The translations under genes and the position numbers were made by a program. Shown here piece after piece: positions 16,795 to 25,957 of a stretch of DNA of 64,000 nucleotides. The notes under the pieces were generated by a model, which was not told the origin of the DNA, ran no database searches, and saw nothing but the letters and a program-made list of their open reading frames with translations. The stretch spans positions 434,001 through 498,000 of the forward strand of contig NZ_CP121684.1 in assembly GCF_029760935.1 (NCBI RefSeq), read 5' to 3'. This stretch comes from Lysinibacter sp. HNR (lineage in GTDB: Bacteria; Actinomycetota; Actinomycetes; Actinomycetales; Microbacteriaceae). Every line of letters begins with the position of its first letter. Within the stretch, counting starts at the first letter, position 1.

Positions 16795-18479
16795 GCTGTA
16801 ACCTCCCTGCGCAGCTCTTTCAACCGGTGCATGATACCGTGTGCTCCGCGCCCAAAGTGATCGTGAAGGCGGCGGTATTCGGCGTAGAGGCGGTCGTAGA
16901 TGCCCGTAACTTCTGGGCGTGGGGTGTAGACCGAACGATGAACCCGACCCATTACTGCCGCGGCCTCCTGCACGCTGGCATAAGAGCCCGCAGCAACAGC
17001 GGCGTAGATGGCGGAACCCAGGGCTGGGCCCTGGTCGCTGGCCAGGATGGAGATGGGCATCTGTAGCACGTCGCTGTAGATCTGCATGAGGGGCGCGTTG
17101 CGGGTGAGGCCACCCGCCGCAATAAACTCGGTGACCGGAACCCCCGCCTCGATAAAGGTTTCAACGATCATGCGAGTTCCAAAAGCCGTAGATTCCAGCA
17201 GTGCTCGAAAGCAGTCCACCGCAGAAGTAGTGAGAGTGCTCCCGAGGATAAGACCGGACAGCTCATGGTCAACCAAGACGGATCGATTACCGGAGTGCCA
17301 ATCGAGGGCTATCAAACCGTGAGACCCAACGGGCCACGCCTCGCTGAGTTCGGTCAGATGCTGGTGTATGCTCAGCCCGCGCTCGGCCGCTTCATCGTGG
17401 TAACGCTGCGGCACGTGGGTGTGAACGTACCACGCAAAGATATCCCCGACTCCGGACTGTCCTGCCTCGTAACCGTAGAGCCCCGGGACTATCCCCCCTG
17501 GAACAACCCCGCACATTCCGGGGACGGTCTTCAGGTGTTCCGCGCTCATGATGTGGCAGGTTGAGGTTCCCATAATGGCAACCATCTGCCCGGGATGAAC
17601 GGCCTGAGCGGCCGGTGCGGTCACGTGAGCATCGACGTTTCCCACGCACACCACGGTGCCCTCGGACAGTCCCGTCCACTCGGCGGCCTCCGCCGTGAGA
17701 AAACCCGCAATAGAGCCCGGTTCTCCCAGGTGATGCGCGACTTTTGTTTCTGCAAAAGAGGCAAACTGGGGGTTGAGGGTGCCCAGGAAGTTTTTGCCGG
17801 GGTAGGAGTCATCCTGCAGCATTCCTTTATACCCTGCGGAGCACGTGTTGCGGGTGTAGCGGCCGGTGAGCTGCCACACGATCCAGTCGGCGGCCTCTAT
17901 CCAGTGCCGGGTCGCGTCATAGACCTCGGGATCCTCCTCTAAAAGCTGCAGGCCTTTGGCAAATTCCCACTCGCTGGAGATGCGTCCACCATAGCGTTGC
18001 AGCCAGGCATCGCCGCGCTCCGCGGCAAGCACGGTGATGCGATCCGCCTGCCTCTGAGCCGCGTGATGTTTCCAGAGCTTCACGTAGGCGTGGGGCCTGT
18101 CGGTAAAACGAGGAATCTCACACAGCGGGGTTCCCTGCGCGTCGACGGGGAGAACGGTGCAGGCTGTGAAGTCGGTTCCGATCCCAATGACGTTATCGGG
18201 ATGAACATTGGCGTCTAGTATCGCGGCGGGTACCGCGTTTTTCAGAGCTTCGATGTAGTCGTTGGGCACCTGGAGCGCCCAATCGGGGGGAAGCGCCGTG
18301 CCGTTTGGCGTGAAGATTGAGTCCATAACGCCGTGTTGATACTCGTGCACGGCGGTTCCGAGTTCCGCCCCGTCTGAGACACGAACAACAAGAGCGCGGG
18401 CGGAGAGAGTTCCAAAGTCGATCCCAATGACACAGTCTGTGTCTTGGTGAGGCGACAAATTATTCTGTGTGTTAGTCAC
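16791..18479 (-). CDS. araB: Ribulokinase
   Basis: Phosphorylates L-ribulose with ATP. A FGGY-family kinase of 562 residues: IGIDFGTLSARALVV at the N-terminus, IGTDFTACTVLPVD, ISSEWEFAKGLQLL, the MVAIMGTSTCHIM ATP site and FIAAGGLTRNAPLMQIYSDVLQMPI near the C-terminus. The start overlaps the end of the GH51 gene by 8 nt, and the stop overlaps the araD start. Confidence 0.95.
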   Translation of the reverse strand: MTNTQNNLSPHQDTDCVIGIDFGTLSARALVVRVSDGAELGTAVHEYQHGVMDSIFTPNGTALPPDWALQVPNDYIEALKNAVPAAILDANVHPDNVIGIGTDFTACTVLPVDAQGTPLCEIPRFTDRPHAYVKLWKHHAAQRQADRITVLAAERGDAWLQRYGGRISSEWEFAKGLQLLEEDPEVYDATRHWIEAADWIVWQLTGRYTRNTCSAGYKGMLQDDSYPGKNFLGTLNPQFASFAETKVAHHLGEPGSIAGFLTAEAAEWTGLSEGTVVCVGNVDAHVTAPAAQAVHPGQMVAIMGTSTCHIMSAEHLKTVPGMCGVVPGGIVPGLYGYEAGQSGVGDIFAWYVHTHVPQRYHDEAAERGLSIHQHLTELSEAWPVGSHGLIALDWHSGNRSVLVDHELSGLILGSTLTTSAVDCFRALLESTAFGTRMIVETFIEAGVPVTEFIAAGGLTRNAPLMQIYSDVLQMPISILASDQGPALGSAIYAAVAAGSYASVQEAAAVMGRVHRSVYTPRPEVTGIYDRLYAEYRRLHDHFGRGAHGIMHRLKELRREVTA

Positions 18480-19980
18480 TGAGGGAGACCGCCGTCCATG
18501 ATATTGGGGGGAGAACTATCGTCAGGATTCCGTTGTGTAGCTTTGCCGTTGAGTTTGGGATGGGGCGAACCCGGTTTTGCTCGTGGAAAACATTCTGTGC
18601 ATAGGCATCTTCGTCGTGTATTCCAAACGCCTCCGTAATCGATTGGACCCCGAGGCTCTCCACGTTGATTCGAGCGGTGAGCGGTTTGTCCTGCGTGCGA
18701 TTCACCAAGAAGATTGATGTCGATCCGTTCTTCTTGCTGTGCGTCGCAACGGCGTCCAGCAGGGGAGCCTCCCCGTATGCCGCGGTGTTGTAACCATCCA
18801 CGATGATCCTGGGTCGCAAAACATTTCCTTGGGCTAAACGGCTGGTGGCTGCAAAGGGGTAAAACGTTGTCTGTCTCCAGGAGTCTCCCCCGGGCTCGGT
18901 CATGATCGGTGCGATGACGTTAACTAGCTGCGCGAGGCTTGCCGAGGTAACCCTGTTGCTGTTCTTGAGTAGTGTGATGAGGAGGCTGCCAAAAACCACG
19001 GCATCGGCTACCGAGTAGGCGTTCTCAAGCAGTCGAGGTGCGGTGCTCCACTCCTGGCTCGCATCGCCTGAGGGGCCGTCTTCGCTCATGTACCAAATAT
19101 TCCATTCATCGAACGAAATTTTTATTTCTTTTTTGCTGCGAAGCTTATGTTGCACGTGGTCGATTGCCGCGGCAACGGCCTCAATAAAATGCTGCATGTC
19201 GAGGGATGAAGCCAGATAGGATCCAAGATCGCTCTCACGCTCTTGGTAGTAAGCGTGACAGCTCACGTAGTCAACATGTTCGTAACAGTGTTCCAGTACT
19301 ACACGTTCCCACTCACCAAAGGTGGGCATTGCGGAACCGGAGGATCCGCAGGCAACAAGTTCCAGGTTCGGATCGGCCATTTTCATTGCGGATGCCGTTC
19401 GTGCTGCTAGCTTCCCATAGTCATCGGCGCTGAGATGTCCGATTTGCCAGGGCCCATCCATTTCGTTACCCAGACACCACATTCGAACGTCGTGCGGCTC
19501 GACCGAACCGTTTGCGATTCGCAGGTCGCTCAGCGTCGTTCCCGAGGGGTGGTTGCTGTATTCAAGAAGATCCAGGGCCTCCTGTACCCCCCGAGTTCCT
19601 AGGTTCACCGCCATCATTAATTCCAGGTTGGTGAGCGTGCACCATCGGGCAAATTCGTCGAGGCCAACCTGGTTGGTTTCGAGAGAGTGCCAGGCCAGGT
19701 CCCTCCGTACGGGGCGTTTTTCTCGGGGGCCGACCCCGTCTTCCCAGCGATAACCCGAAACAAAATTTCCTCCCGGATATCGGACGGCGGTTGCGCCGAG
19801 CTCACGAACTAGATCGATAACATCGGTTCGAAACCCGTCCTCGTTTGCGGACGGATGCCCGGGCTCATAAATTCCCTCGTAGACGCAGCGCCCGAGGTGC
19901 TCAACAAACACCCCAAAGAGCCTTCGGTTCACCGGCGCGATGACGGAGTCTCGTTCAAAAGAAACGGATCCATATTCCAT
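18472..19980 (-). CDS. Alpha-L-arabinofuranosidase, GH51
   Basis: Releases terminal arabinofuranose from arabinan or arabinoxylan oligosaccharides. Family GH51 marks: NRRLFGVFVEHLGRCVYEGIYEP at the start, RYPGGNFVSGYRWEDGVGP, WCLGNEMDGPWQIGH (catalytic acid/base Glu after Asn) and KISFDEWNIWYMSEDG (nucleophile Glu). No signal peptide, so it works inside the cell on imported oligosaccharides. The start at MEYGSVSFERD is chosen because AAGGAG lies 6 nt upstream; a longer upstream frame exists. It sits 23 nt after the GH3 gene and overlaps araB. Confidence 0.94.
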   Translation of the reverse strand: MEYGSVSFERDSVIAPVNRRLFGVFVEHLGRCVYEGIYEPGHPSANEDGFRTDVIDLVRELGATAVRYPGGNFVSGYRWEDGVGPREKRPVRRDLAWHSLETNQVGLDEFARWCTLTNLELMMAVNLGTRGVQEALDLLEYSNHPSGTTLSDLRIANGSVEPHDVRMWCLGNEMDGPWQIGHLSADDYGKLAARTASAMKMADPNLELVACGSSGSAMPTFGEWERVVLEHCYEHVDYVSCHAYYQERESDLGSYLASSLDMQHFIEAVAAAIDHVQHKLRSKKEIKISFDEWNIWYMSEDGPSGDASQEWSTAPRLLENAYSVADAVVFGSLLITLLKNSNRVTSASLAQLVNVIAPIMTEPGGDSWRQTTFYPFAATSRLAQGNVLRPRIIVDGYNTAAYGEAPLLDAVATHSKKNGSTSIFLVNRTQDKPLTARINVESLGVQSITEAFGIHDEDAYAQNVFHEQNRVRPIPNSTAKLHNGILTIVLPPISWTAVSLSD

Positions 19981-20003
19981 ATTCTTCTCCTTCACGTTTG
20001 TTA

Positions 20004-22484
20004 TCACGGTCGTATCCCCGCTCGTTCCACGGGTCGACCGGAAGTGCTATCTTGGGGTTCCATGAGCTTTTGAACGGTCACTATTCGAGGGTCTGCGGGT
20101 GTGACGGGGTAAACATCCCCGGTAATTTCGACCACTATCCGAGGGGTTGAAACCGACGGTAGTTTTTTGCTCACGGACTTTTTAAGATTGGTAATCGCGT
20201 TTCCCGAGGCCTGTGCCGCGTTTTGTCTCGTGGGGGATGCCGCGGCGTGAGAGGCGCACCACACCTCGACCCCACCGGGCTCAACGATTTTTTTCATGGT
20301 GCGATCACTAAACGCAAAGCGAGTAGTGGGGATGGAGAAGGTCACGCGCGCCGACTCACCGGGGTCAAGCTCAACGCGCGCATACCCGAGGAGCTGCGCG
20401 ACCGGGCGCGTGATGGAGGCGGACACATCGTGTCCGTAGAGCTGGACAACCTCCGTACCGCGCTCCTCACCGGTATTGGCGACGGAGACCGCTGCGGAGA
20501 ACACTCCTCCCGCGACTACTGAGGGTTCGGCGATAAATTTTCCATACCGAAAAGAGGTGTAGGAGAGGCCAAATCCAAACGGGAGGAGTGGAGTGGAGTC
20601 TGCCGCGGTCACCTCGGAGGGCCCGCCAAGAATCGGATGGAGATAGGAGTAGGGTTGGGCCCCCACCCCGCGTGGCATCGAGACGGGAAGACGTCCCGAA
20701 GGGTTCACCGACCCCACAATGACATCTGCGATTGCAAGACCCCCGCCCTCACCGGGGAAAAAGGCCTGCAGAACCGCCTGTGGAACGGGTGCATCCCCTC
20801 CATCAAGCGCCCAGTCAATGGCGTACGGCCGACCCGTGAGCAACACCAGAATGACGGGAGTGTGAGTGGATAGAATCTCTTGGACGAGCTGACGCTGCAC
20901 GCCGGGAAGCTCAAGCGATTCAGAGTCGTTGCCCTCCCCAACCGTTCCACGACCAAAGAGGCCGGCCTGATCACCAACCACGATGATCGCAAGATCACTT
21001 GAGGCTGCGGCCTCCACCGCCTCTGCAAAACCGCCCCTATCGTCCCCTTCAACCTCGCAACCCGGTGAATAAACGAGATCGGGAACCGTGAGGCCGGCCT
21101 CCGTATAGACCTCAGAAATCGATTCGAGCAGGGTGGGGATTCGGAAACCTAGCGGTAATTCAGGATGCGAGACAAGCACATGGTTGGCAAATGAATAGCA
21201 CCCCTGAAGGGCATCTGCTTGGTGAGCATTTGGCCCGATGACGGCAATTTTTGACACATCACGCTGTTTTCCTCGGGAGAGCGGTAACGTGCCATCGTTT
21301 GCAAGCAGAATCACTGACTCCGCGGCCAGGCGGCGTGCTAGTTCTTGATGTCGCGGTGAATCAAGGTCGATAGTGTGTGGCGGATCATCCTCGTAGGAGT
21401 GTTTTTCAAGAAGTCCCAGTTCTTCCTTTTGCATGAGTACGCGCAAAACCGCTCGGTCAACGTAGGCTTCGTCAAAAAGACCGCTGCGGATACGCGCCGC
21501 AAGCGGTTCCAGATATGTTTTTCCGGTGGGAAGCTCAACGTCGATTCCCGCCATGAGTGCCAACTCTGCGGCCTCTCCCTCGTTCTCTGCAACGGCTTGC
21601 ATAACCTCGAGGAAGGCAACGGCAAAGTAGTCTGCAACCACGGTTCCGGTAAACCCGATCTTTTTGCGTAAGAGTTCCGTGAGATATTCAGTGTGAGCGG
21701 CCATGGGAATACCGTCTATATCACTGTAGGAATTCATCACGGAGCGGGCTTTGCCGTCGTGGATTGCCATTTCAAAAGGCGGCAGAAAAATATCTGCAAT
21801 TTCCCGAGGTCCCGCGTGGACCGGCGCGTGGTTACGTCCGGCTTGTGAACCGGAATAGCCAAGAAAGTGCTTGAGGGTTGCGTGTACACCCGCACTCTGT
21901 AGTCCACGAACATAGGCAGTCCCTATCGTTCCAACCAGGTAGGGATCCTCGCTAATGCACTCGTCCACGCGTCCCCAGCGTGGGTCCCGTACAACGTCTA
22001 GTACCGGAGCAAGCCCCTGGTGGATGCCGAGTTGGTGCATTGATTCCCCAATTGCGGTGGCCATTTCCTCGACCAGCTCGGGATCAAAGGAAGCACCCCA
22101 GGCAAGCGGGGTGGGAAACGTTGCGGCTTTCCACGCGGCCAGCCCCGTGAGGCACTCTTCGTGCACGAGCGCCGGAATTCCCAAGCGAGTCTCTCGTTTT
22201 AAGCGTCTTTGTTCCTCCCAGAGCCAGGCCGCTCTCTCTTGAGGATCAACCGGGCGCGTTCCGTACACTCGTGTGTAGTGTCCGATCCCGTTTTTTGTGA
22301 CCTCGGATAGTCCTCCGCGTGCTTCTATTCCCGAGGTCATCTCGCTCTGCATGGGAGCAACAACACCGTTCTGATCAAGCCAATAGCCGACGAGCTGAGC
22401 CAGTTTTTCTTCCAGTGTCATCCGAGCGTGCAGGCTGTGAACTCGCTCAGAGACGTTGAGTGGAGGAGTGATGGAGGTGGTCAC
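20004..22484 (-). CDS. Glycoside hydrolase family 3, beta-xylosidase or arabinosidase type
   Basis: An 826-residue intracellular GH3 enzyme with an N-terminal TIM-barrel (MTLEEKLAQLVGYW, VDECISEDPYLVGTIGTAYVRGLQSAGVHATLKHFLGYS, MNSYSDIDGIPMAAHTEYL, TVVADYFAV with the nucleophile Asp), an alpha/beta C-domain (VILLANDGTLPLSRG, KIAVIGPNA, GEGNDSESLELPGVQ) and a fibronectin-III-like C-terminus. The VVADYFAV nucleophile context is typical of the xylosidase/arabinosidase branch. With the GH51 neighbour it would dismantle arabinoxylan-type oligosaccharides. Substrate is inferred from context. Confidence 0.92.
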   Translation of the reverse strand: MTTSITPPLNVSERVHSLHARMTLEEKLAQLVGYWLDQNGVVAPMQSEMTSGIEARGGLSEVTKNGIGHYTRVYGTRPVDPQERAAWLWEEQRRLKRETRLGIPALVHEECLTGLAAWKAATFPTPLAWGASFDPELVEEMATAIGESMHQLGIHQGLAPVLDVVRDPRWGRVDECISEDPYLVGTIGTAYVRGLQSAGVHATLKHFLGYSGSQAGRNHAPVHAGPREIADIFLPPFEMAIHDGKARSVMNSYSDIDGIPMAAHTEYLTELLRKKIGFTGTVVADYFAVAFLEVMQAVAENEGEAAELALMAGIDVELPTGKTYLEPLAARIRSGLFDEAYVDRAVLRVLMQKEELGLLEKHSYEDDPPHTIDLDSPRHQELARRLAAESVILLANDGTLPLSRGKQRDVSKIAVIGPNAHQADALQGCYSFANHVLVSHPELPLGFRIPTLLESISEVYTEAGLTVPDLVYSPGCEVEGDDRGGFAEAVEAAASSDLAIIVVGDQAGLFGRGTVGEGNDSESLELPGVQRQLVQEILSTHTPVILVLLTGRPYAIDWALDGGDAPVPQAVLQAFFPGEGGGLAIADVIVGSVNPSGRLPVSMPRGVGAQPYSYLHPILGGPSEVTAADSTPLLPFGFGLSYTSFRYGKFIAEPSVVAGGVFSAAVSVANTGEERGTEVVQLYGHDVSASITRPVAQLLGYARVELDPGESARVTFSIPTTRFAFSDRTMKKIVEPGGVEVWCASHAAASPTRQNAAQASGNAITNLKKSVSKKLPSVSTPRIVVEITGDVYPVTPADPRIVTVQKLMEPQDSTSGRPVERAGIRP

Positions 22485-22563
22485 GGGAGTATCGCTTTCA
22501 GCTAGGTGGTGTGGTTGAAGGGGTGATTTTCTTGGGACGGTTCGGTTGCTCGGGTGGAGCAGC

Positions 22564-23436
22564 TCACCCCTTGACAGCGCCGGTTAGTCCCCCGACTATC
22601 CGCTTTTGGAACAGTGCAAAGAAAATGAGAGCGGGGATCATAGATAGTGAGGTAAACGCAAGGACTCGGGCTGTATCGACGGAGTACTCTGAGGCAAAAG
22701 CCTGCACTCCGAGGGGCAGAGTAAAGGTTGATTGATCGTTGAGGATAAAGAGCGGTAGAAGATAGCTGTTCCAACTTGCAACAAACGCTAAAATTCCCGT
22801 GGTCACAACCCCTGGAATCGACAGTGGAACAACCATTCGAAAGAAGAAACCGAAACGACCCGCTCCATCAATCGCGGCGGCCTCTTCGATCTCATCGGGA
22901 ATTGCCCTTAAAAAGGGCACCAGAATAATAATCGTAACGGGAAGCGCAAAAGCGATCTGGGGCAGGATGACACCGGCCAGGTTATTCATCAGACCCAAAT
23001 TCTTGATCAGGATATAGAGCGGGGTGATGGCAACTGTCATCGGAAACATGAGTCCCGCCGCAAATAACGAATACAGTGCCCCTCGCCCCCTGAACCGGTA
23101 TCGGGCGATGACAAAACTGGTCATGAGCCCGAGAACAACAACACCGACCGTTGTCGCGGTGGCGGCGATCAGGGAGTTTCCCACCTCCTGCCAAAACGTG
23201 GATCCGGTGAGCACATCAAGGTAGTTGTCAAACTTCCAGGGTGAGGGGAACCCCGCGGGAGACTCTGTGATTTGCGAGTTGCTTCGAAATCCTCCCAGGA
23301 TGATGTATGCCACCGGGCCCAGACATATCGCAATAAACACGAGCGCGACAAGGTAGGTGAGGGGACTGCCCCAGCGGTATCTTGCAGCAGCTTTGTGATC
23401 TGTGCGGCCACCTTTCTTGGTCAGAATAACCGACAT
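22564..23436 (-). CDS. Carbohydrate ABC transporter permease (MalG type)
   Basis: A 290-residue inner-membrane permease with six predicted helices and the EAA loop EIEEAAAIDGAGRFGFFFRMVVPLSIPG that contacts the ATPase. The C-terminal FALFQKRIVGGLTGAVKG is the usual end of the CUT1 MalG group. Its start overlaps the stop of the partner permease by 1 nt. No ATPase gene is present, so a shared MsiK-like ATPase elsewhere probably energises it. Confidence 0.93.
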   Translation of the reverse strand: MSVILTKKGGRTDHKAAARYRWGSPLTYLVALVFIAICLGPVAYIILGGFRSNSQITESPAGFPSPWKFDNYLDVLTGSTFWQEVGNSLIAATATTVGVVVLGLMTSFVIARYRFRGRGALYSLFAAGLMFPMTVAITPLYILIKNLGLMNNLAGVILPQIAFALPVTIIILVPFLRAIPDEIEEAAAIDGAGRFGFFFRMVVPLSIPGVVTTGILAFVASWNSYLLPLFILNDQSTFTLPLGVQAFASEYSVDTARVLAFTSLSMIPALIFFALFQKRIVGGLTGAVKG

Positions 23437-24383
23437 TATTTTTCTCCTTCGGTGAGCGCACCGGCCAGGTCACGGCGGAGCACAAAACGCTGGTAGGTTA
23501 GGGCAATAATGAGCGAGATGATAAAGATCACAACCGCTACCGCACTACCAAAGCCGTAGCTTCCCGCGTCTCGACCGTTGGCCACCATATAGGTGGCCAT
23601 GGTCGAGGTTCCGGCCGTTGAAGAAACGTACTGTCCCCAGATGATATAGACAAGATCGAAGAGTTGTAACGAACCGATAATCGAGAGGAACGCCCAAATT
23701 CGAAGCGTTGGGCCCAGCAGGGGGAGCGTTATATTGCGCTGTATTTGCCAGTAACTTGCCCCGTCAATCGCTGCTGCTTCAAAGAGTTCTTCCGGAATGC
23801 TCTGGAGCCCGGCGAGAAAGAGAATGACCGCAAAGCCAATATACTTCCACGAAATAATAACCATGAGGGACCAGATTGCGATCTGAGGGTCTGATAACCA
23901 ATCGGCTTTTAGGGCTCCCAACCCGACGCTGTCGAGGAAATCATTTATTGCTCCGTCCGTCTGTAACAGTAGGCCCCAGCCAATTCCGACAATAACTTCG
24001 GAAATAACGTAGGGCACAAAAATCAAGATCCGGATGACCGCGCGCCCCCTGATTTTTTGATTGAGCAGGAGGGCCAGAACAATTGCGAGTGGTCCCTGGA
24101 GAACCAGAGACAGTATGAGAATGGTTCCGTTATGGATCAGTGCCTCATGAAATGCGCTGTCCTGAAAGATAGCAAAGTAGTTATCAAGCCCCACAAAGTC
24201 ACTGGGGGTTCCGTATCCTTTCCACCGAAAAAATCCGTAGTATCCGGCCATGATCACCGGCAGGATAACAAAGGAAACAAAGACCACCACCGCGGGGGCG
24301 GCAAAAACAAGAATCTCAAGCCGTTGTCGCCAATTGCTGCTCCGTGGCCGCGGCAAAGCGTGTGTCAGGGGGGAGGTGTTCAT
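23436..24383 (-). CDS. Carbohydrate ABC transporter permease (MalF type)
   Basis: A 315-residue permease with six helices and the EAA loop ELFEAAAIDGASYWQIQRNITLPLLGP. RLEILVFAAPAVVVFVSFVILPVIMAGYYGFFRWKGYG is the standard CUT1 start. Together with the MalG-type protein it forms the transmembrane channel for the binding protein encoded 7 nt upstream. Confidence 0.93.
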   Translation of the reverse strand: MNTSPLTHALPRPRSSNWRQRLEILVFAAPAVVVFVSFVILPVIMAGYYGFFRWKGYGTPSDFVGLDNYFAIFQDSAFHEALIHNGTILILSLVLQGPLAIVLALLLNQKIRGRAVIRILIFVPYVISEVIVGIGWGLLLQTDGAINDFLDSVGLGALKADWLSDPQIAIWSLMVIISWKYIGFAVILFLAGLQSIPEELFEAAAIDGASYWQIQRNITLPLLGPTLRIWAFLSIIGSLQLFDLVYIIWGQYVSSTAGTSTMATYMVANGRDAGSYGFGSAVAVVIFIISLIIALTYQRFVLRRDLAGALTEGEK

Positions 24384-24390
24384 CAGAGGA

Positions 24391-25683
24391 CTAGCCTCTG
24401 GTCCAGGCGTTATTCACGGCTTTTACGATGTCTTCCGGTGTGCCTTTTTGGGCGAGAAGGTCAACCACAGCAGAGTTCAGAGCATTTCCGACACCCTGCC
24501 CGTAAAGCGTGTCCAGCCATACCATGACGTAGGGTGCGTCATTGTATGCCGCAAGAATTGATTGCAGCGAGGGATCTGTGACGGCCTGCTGGGCTTCTTT
24601 ATTGGCGGGAAGCGTGTGGAAGGCGCTGGCGTAGTTTTCTTGCTGTTGCTTTTGAGCGATGAAATTGAGGAAGGCAGTGCATTCTTTTTTCGGAGCCTGG
24701 GCGGAGCAGGAGTATCCGTCGACGCCGCCCATCATGGCGCCAGGTTCTCCCTTGCCTCCGGTAACCTCGGGGAAGGCAAACCAGCTCAGGCTTGCGAGGG
24801 GTTTCTGGTCGGGAGTGAGTGAGGCGATGACACCGGGATTCCATGCTCCCATGAGCTCCATTGCTGCTTTATTGTTTGCGACAAGACCGGCGGAGCTTCC
24901 GGCACCCTGTTGCGCAGAGGTGGTGAGGGCACCGTCGTTAAAGGGCTCACTCTGCATAAAAGCTTCCAGGTCTTTTCCAGCCTTGAGCCAGCAGGAGTCA
25001 TTAAAGTTTTTGGCTTTTGCCGTTGCGTTTATGGTGTCCTGTGAACAGTTGCGCAGGGCGAAAAAATAGTACCAGTGGGCGGCCGGCCAGGCGTCTTTTG
25101 CCCCCAGGGCGATTGCACTAGTGCCCAATTCTTTGATAGCGGAGGAGTCGGACTCTAGCTCACTCACGGTTGTTGGTGGGGTTTCGATGCCCGCCTCGGT
25201 GAAAATATCTTTGTTATAAAATATTCCGCCCGGTAACACGGCAATGGGCATGCCATAGAGTTTTCCATCCACTTCAAAAGCGCTCAGTACCCCCTGTCCG
25301 ATTGCGCCTTCGAGGGAGGGATCAAGGGAGTCGGTGATGTCTAAAACCTGATCGGCCTCTACGATGTCTGCAAGTTTGCCGCCGCCCCGGGCCATAAAGA
25401 TATCGGGGGCGTCACCCGAGTTGAGTGCCGTTTGTAGTTTGCCGTCCATGTCTTCGTTTTGGATGGGCTGAATCTTAACCACGGTGCCTGGATTATCTTT
25501 TTCAAAGTCAATCGCTGTTTTTTCCCAATACTCTTTGCCCTCTCCTGTGGTTGAGTTGTGCCAGAGGGTGAGGGTGGTCTTTCCGCCGGTGTTTGTGTCG
25601 GTATTTGCGCCGCATCCCGTGAGGAGCAGGGTCGTGCTTGCCAATAGGCCGAGCATGGCTGCAGTGTATTTTTTCCTCTTCAT
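24391..25683 (-). CDS. Sugar ABC transporter substrate-binding lipoprotein
   Basis: A family 1 extracellular binding protein of 430 residues. The signal peptide ends in a lipobox (LLLTGC), so it is anchored to the outer face of the membrane. TLTLWHNSTTGEGKEYWEKTAIDFEKDNPGTVV, MARGGGKLADIVEAD, GMPIAVLPGGIFYNKDIF and the MELMGAWNPG stretch fit the CUT1 group. AAGGAG lies 8 nt before the ATG. As the first gene of the eight-gene unit, it probably binds arabinose- or xylose-containing oligosaccharides; that is inferred from the GH3, GH51 and ara genes downstream. Confidence 0.93.
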   Translation of the reverse strand: MKRKKYTAAMLGLLASTTLLLTGCGANTDTNTGGKTTLTLWHNSTTGEGKEYWEKTAIDFEKDNPGTVVKIQPIQNEDMDGKLQTALNSGDAPDIFMARGGGKLADIVEADQVLDITDSLDPSLEGAIGQGVLSAFEVDGKLYGMPIAVLPGGIFYNKDIFTEAGIETPPTTVSELESDSSAIKELGTSAIALGAKDAWPAAHWYYFFALRNCSQDTINATAKAKNFNDSCWLKAGKDLEAFMQSEPFNDGALTTSAQQGAGSSAGLVANNKAAMELMGAWNPGVIASLTPDQKPLASLSWFAFPEVTGGKGEPGAMMGGVDGYSCSAQAPKKECTAFLNFIAQKQQQENYASAFHTLPANKEAQQAVTDPSLQSILAAYNDAPYVMVWLDTLYGQGVGNALNSAVVDLLAQKGTPEDIVKAVNNAWTRG

Positions 25684-25707
25684 TGTGGAGTCTCCTTGCG
25701 TTTCTCT

Positions 25708-25745
25708 CAGAATAGAAAACGATATCGATATCGTTTTCTATTCTG
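25708..25745. promoter_or_regulatory. Perfect 38-bp palindrome, LacI-type operator
   Basis: Positions 25708-25726 and 25727-25745 are exact reverse complements (19-bp arms, no loop), centred on a CG step within AACGATATCGATATCGTT. A central CG is typical of LacI-family sites. It lies 25-62 bp upstream of the binding-protein ATG and ends in TATTCT, a plausible -10 box, in the operon direction. The divergent LacI gene is the natural ligand. Confidence 0.85.
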
Positions 25746-25750
25746 ATTTT

Positions 25751-25764
25751 TGATAACGCTATCA
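25751..25764. promoter_or_regulatory. Second LacI-type operator
   Basis: TGATAACGCTATCA is a near-perfect 14-bp palindrome with a central CG. Its centre is 31 bp (about three helical turns) from that of the 38-bp palindrome, so two repressor dimers could bind on the same face. Confidence 0.65.
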
Positions 25765-25957
25765 CGCATTTGTAAAAGGACACAAACGGTTGTACAGCTT
25801 TGACGCTCCCACCCTCCCGCAAAACGTTCGAAATGTGGGCTGCAGTACTGACTCTGTTAGCAACAGCGCGGCTCTATAACGTCCTGCTAATTCAGAATTG
25901 TGGGGATATCCTCGCTATACACAAATGTAGGAGACGCATCCTAGTAGTATGGGCATC

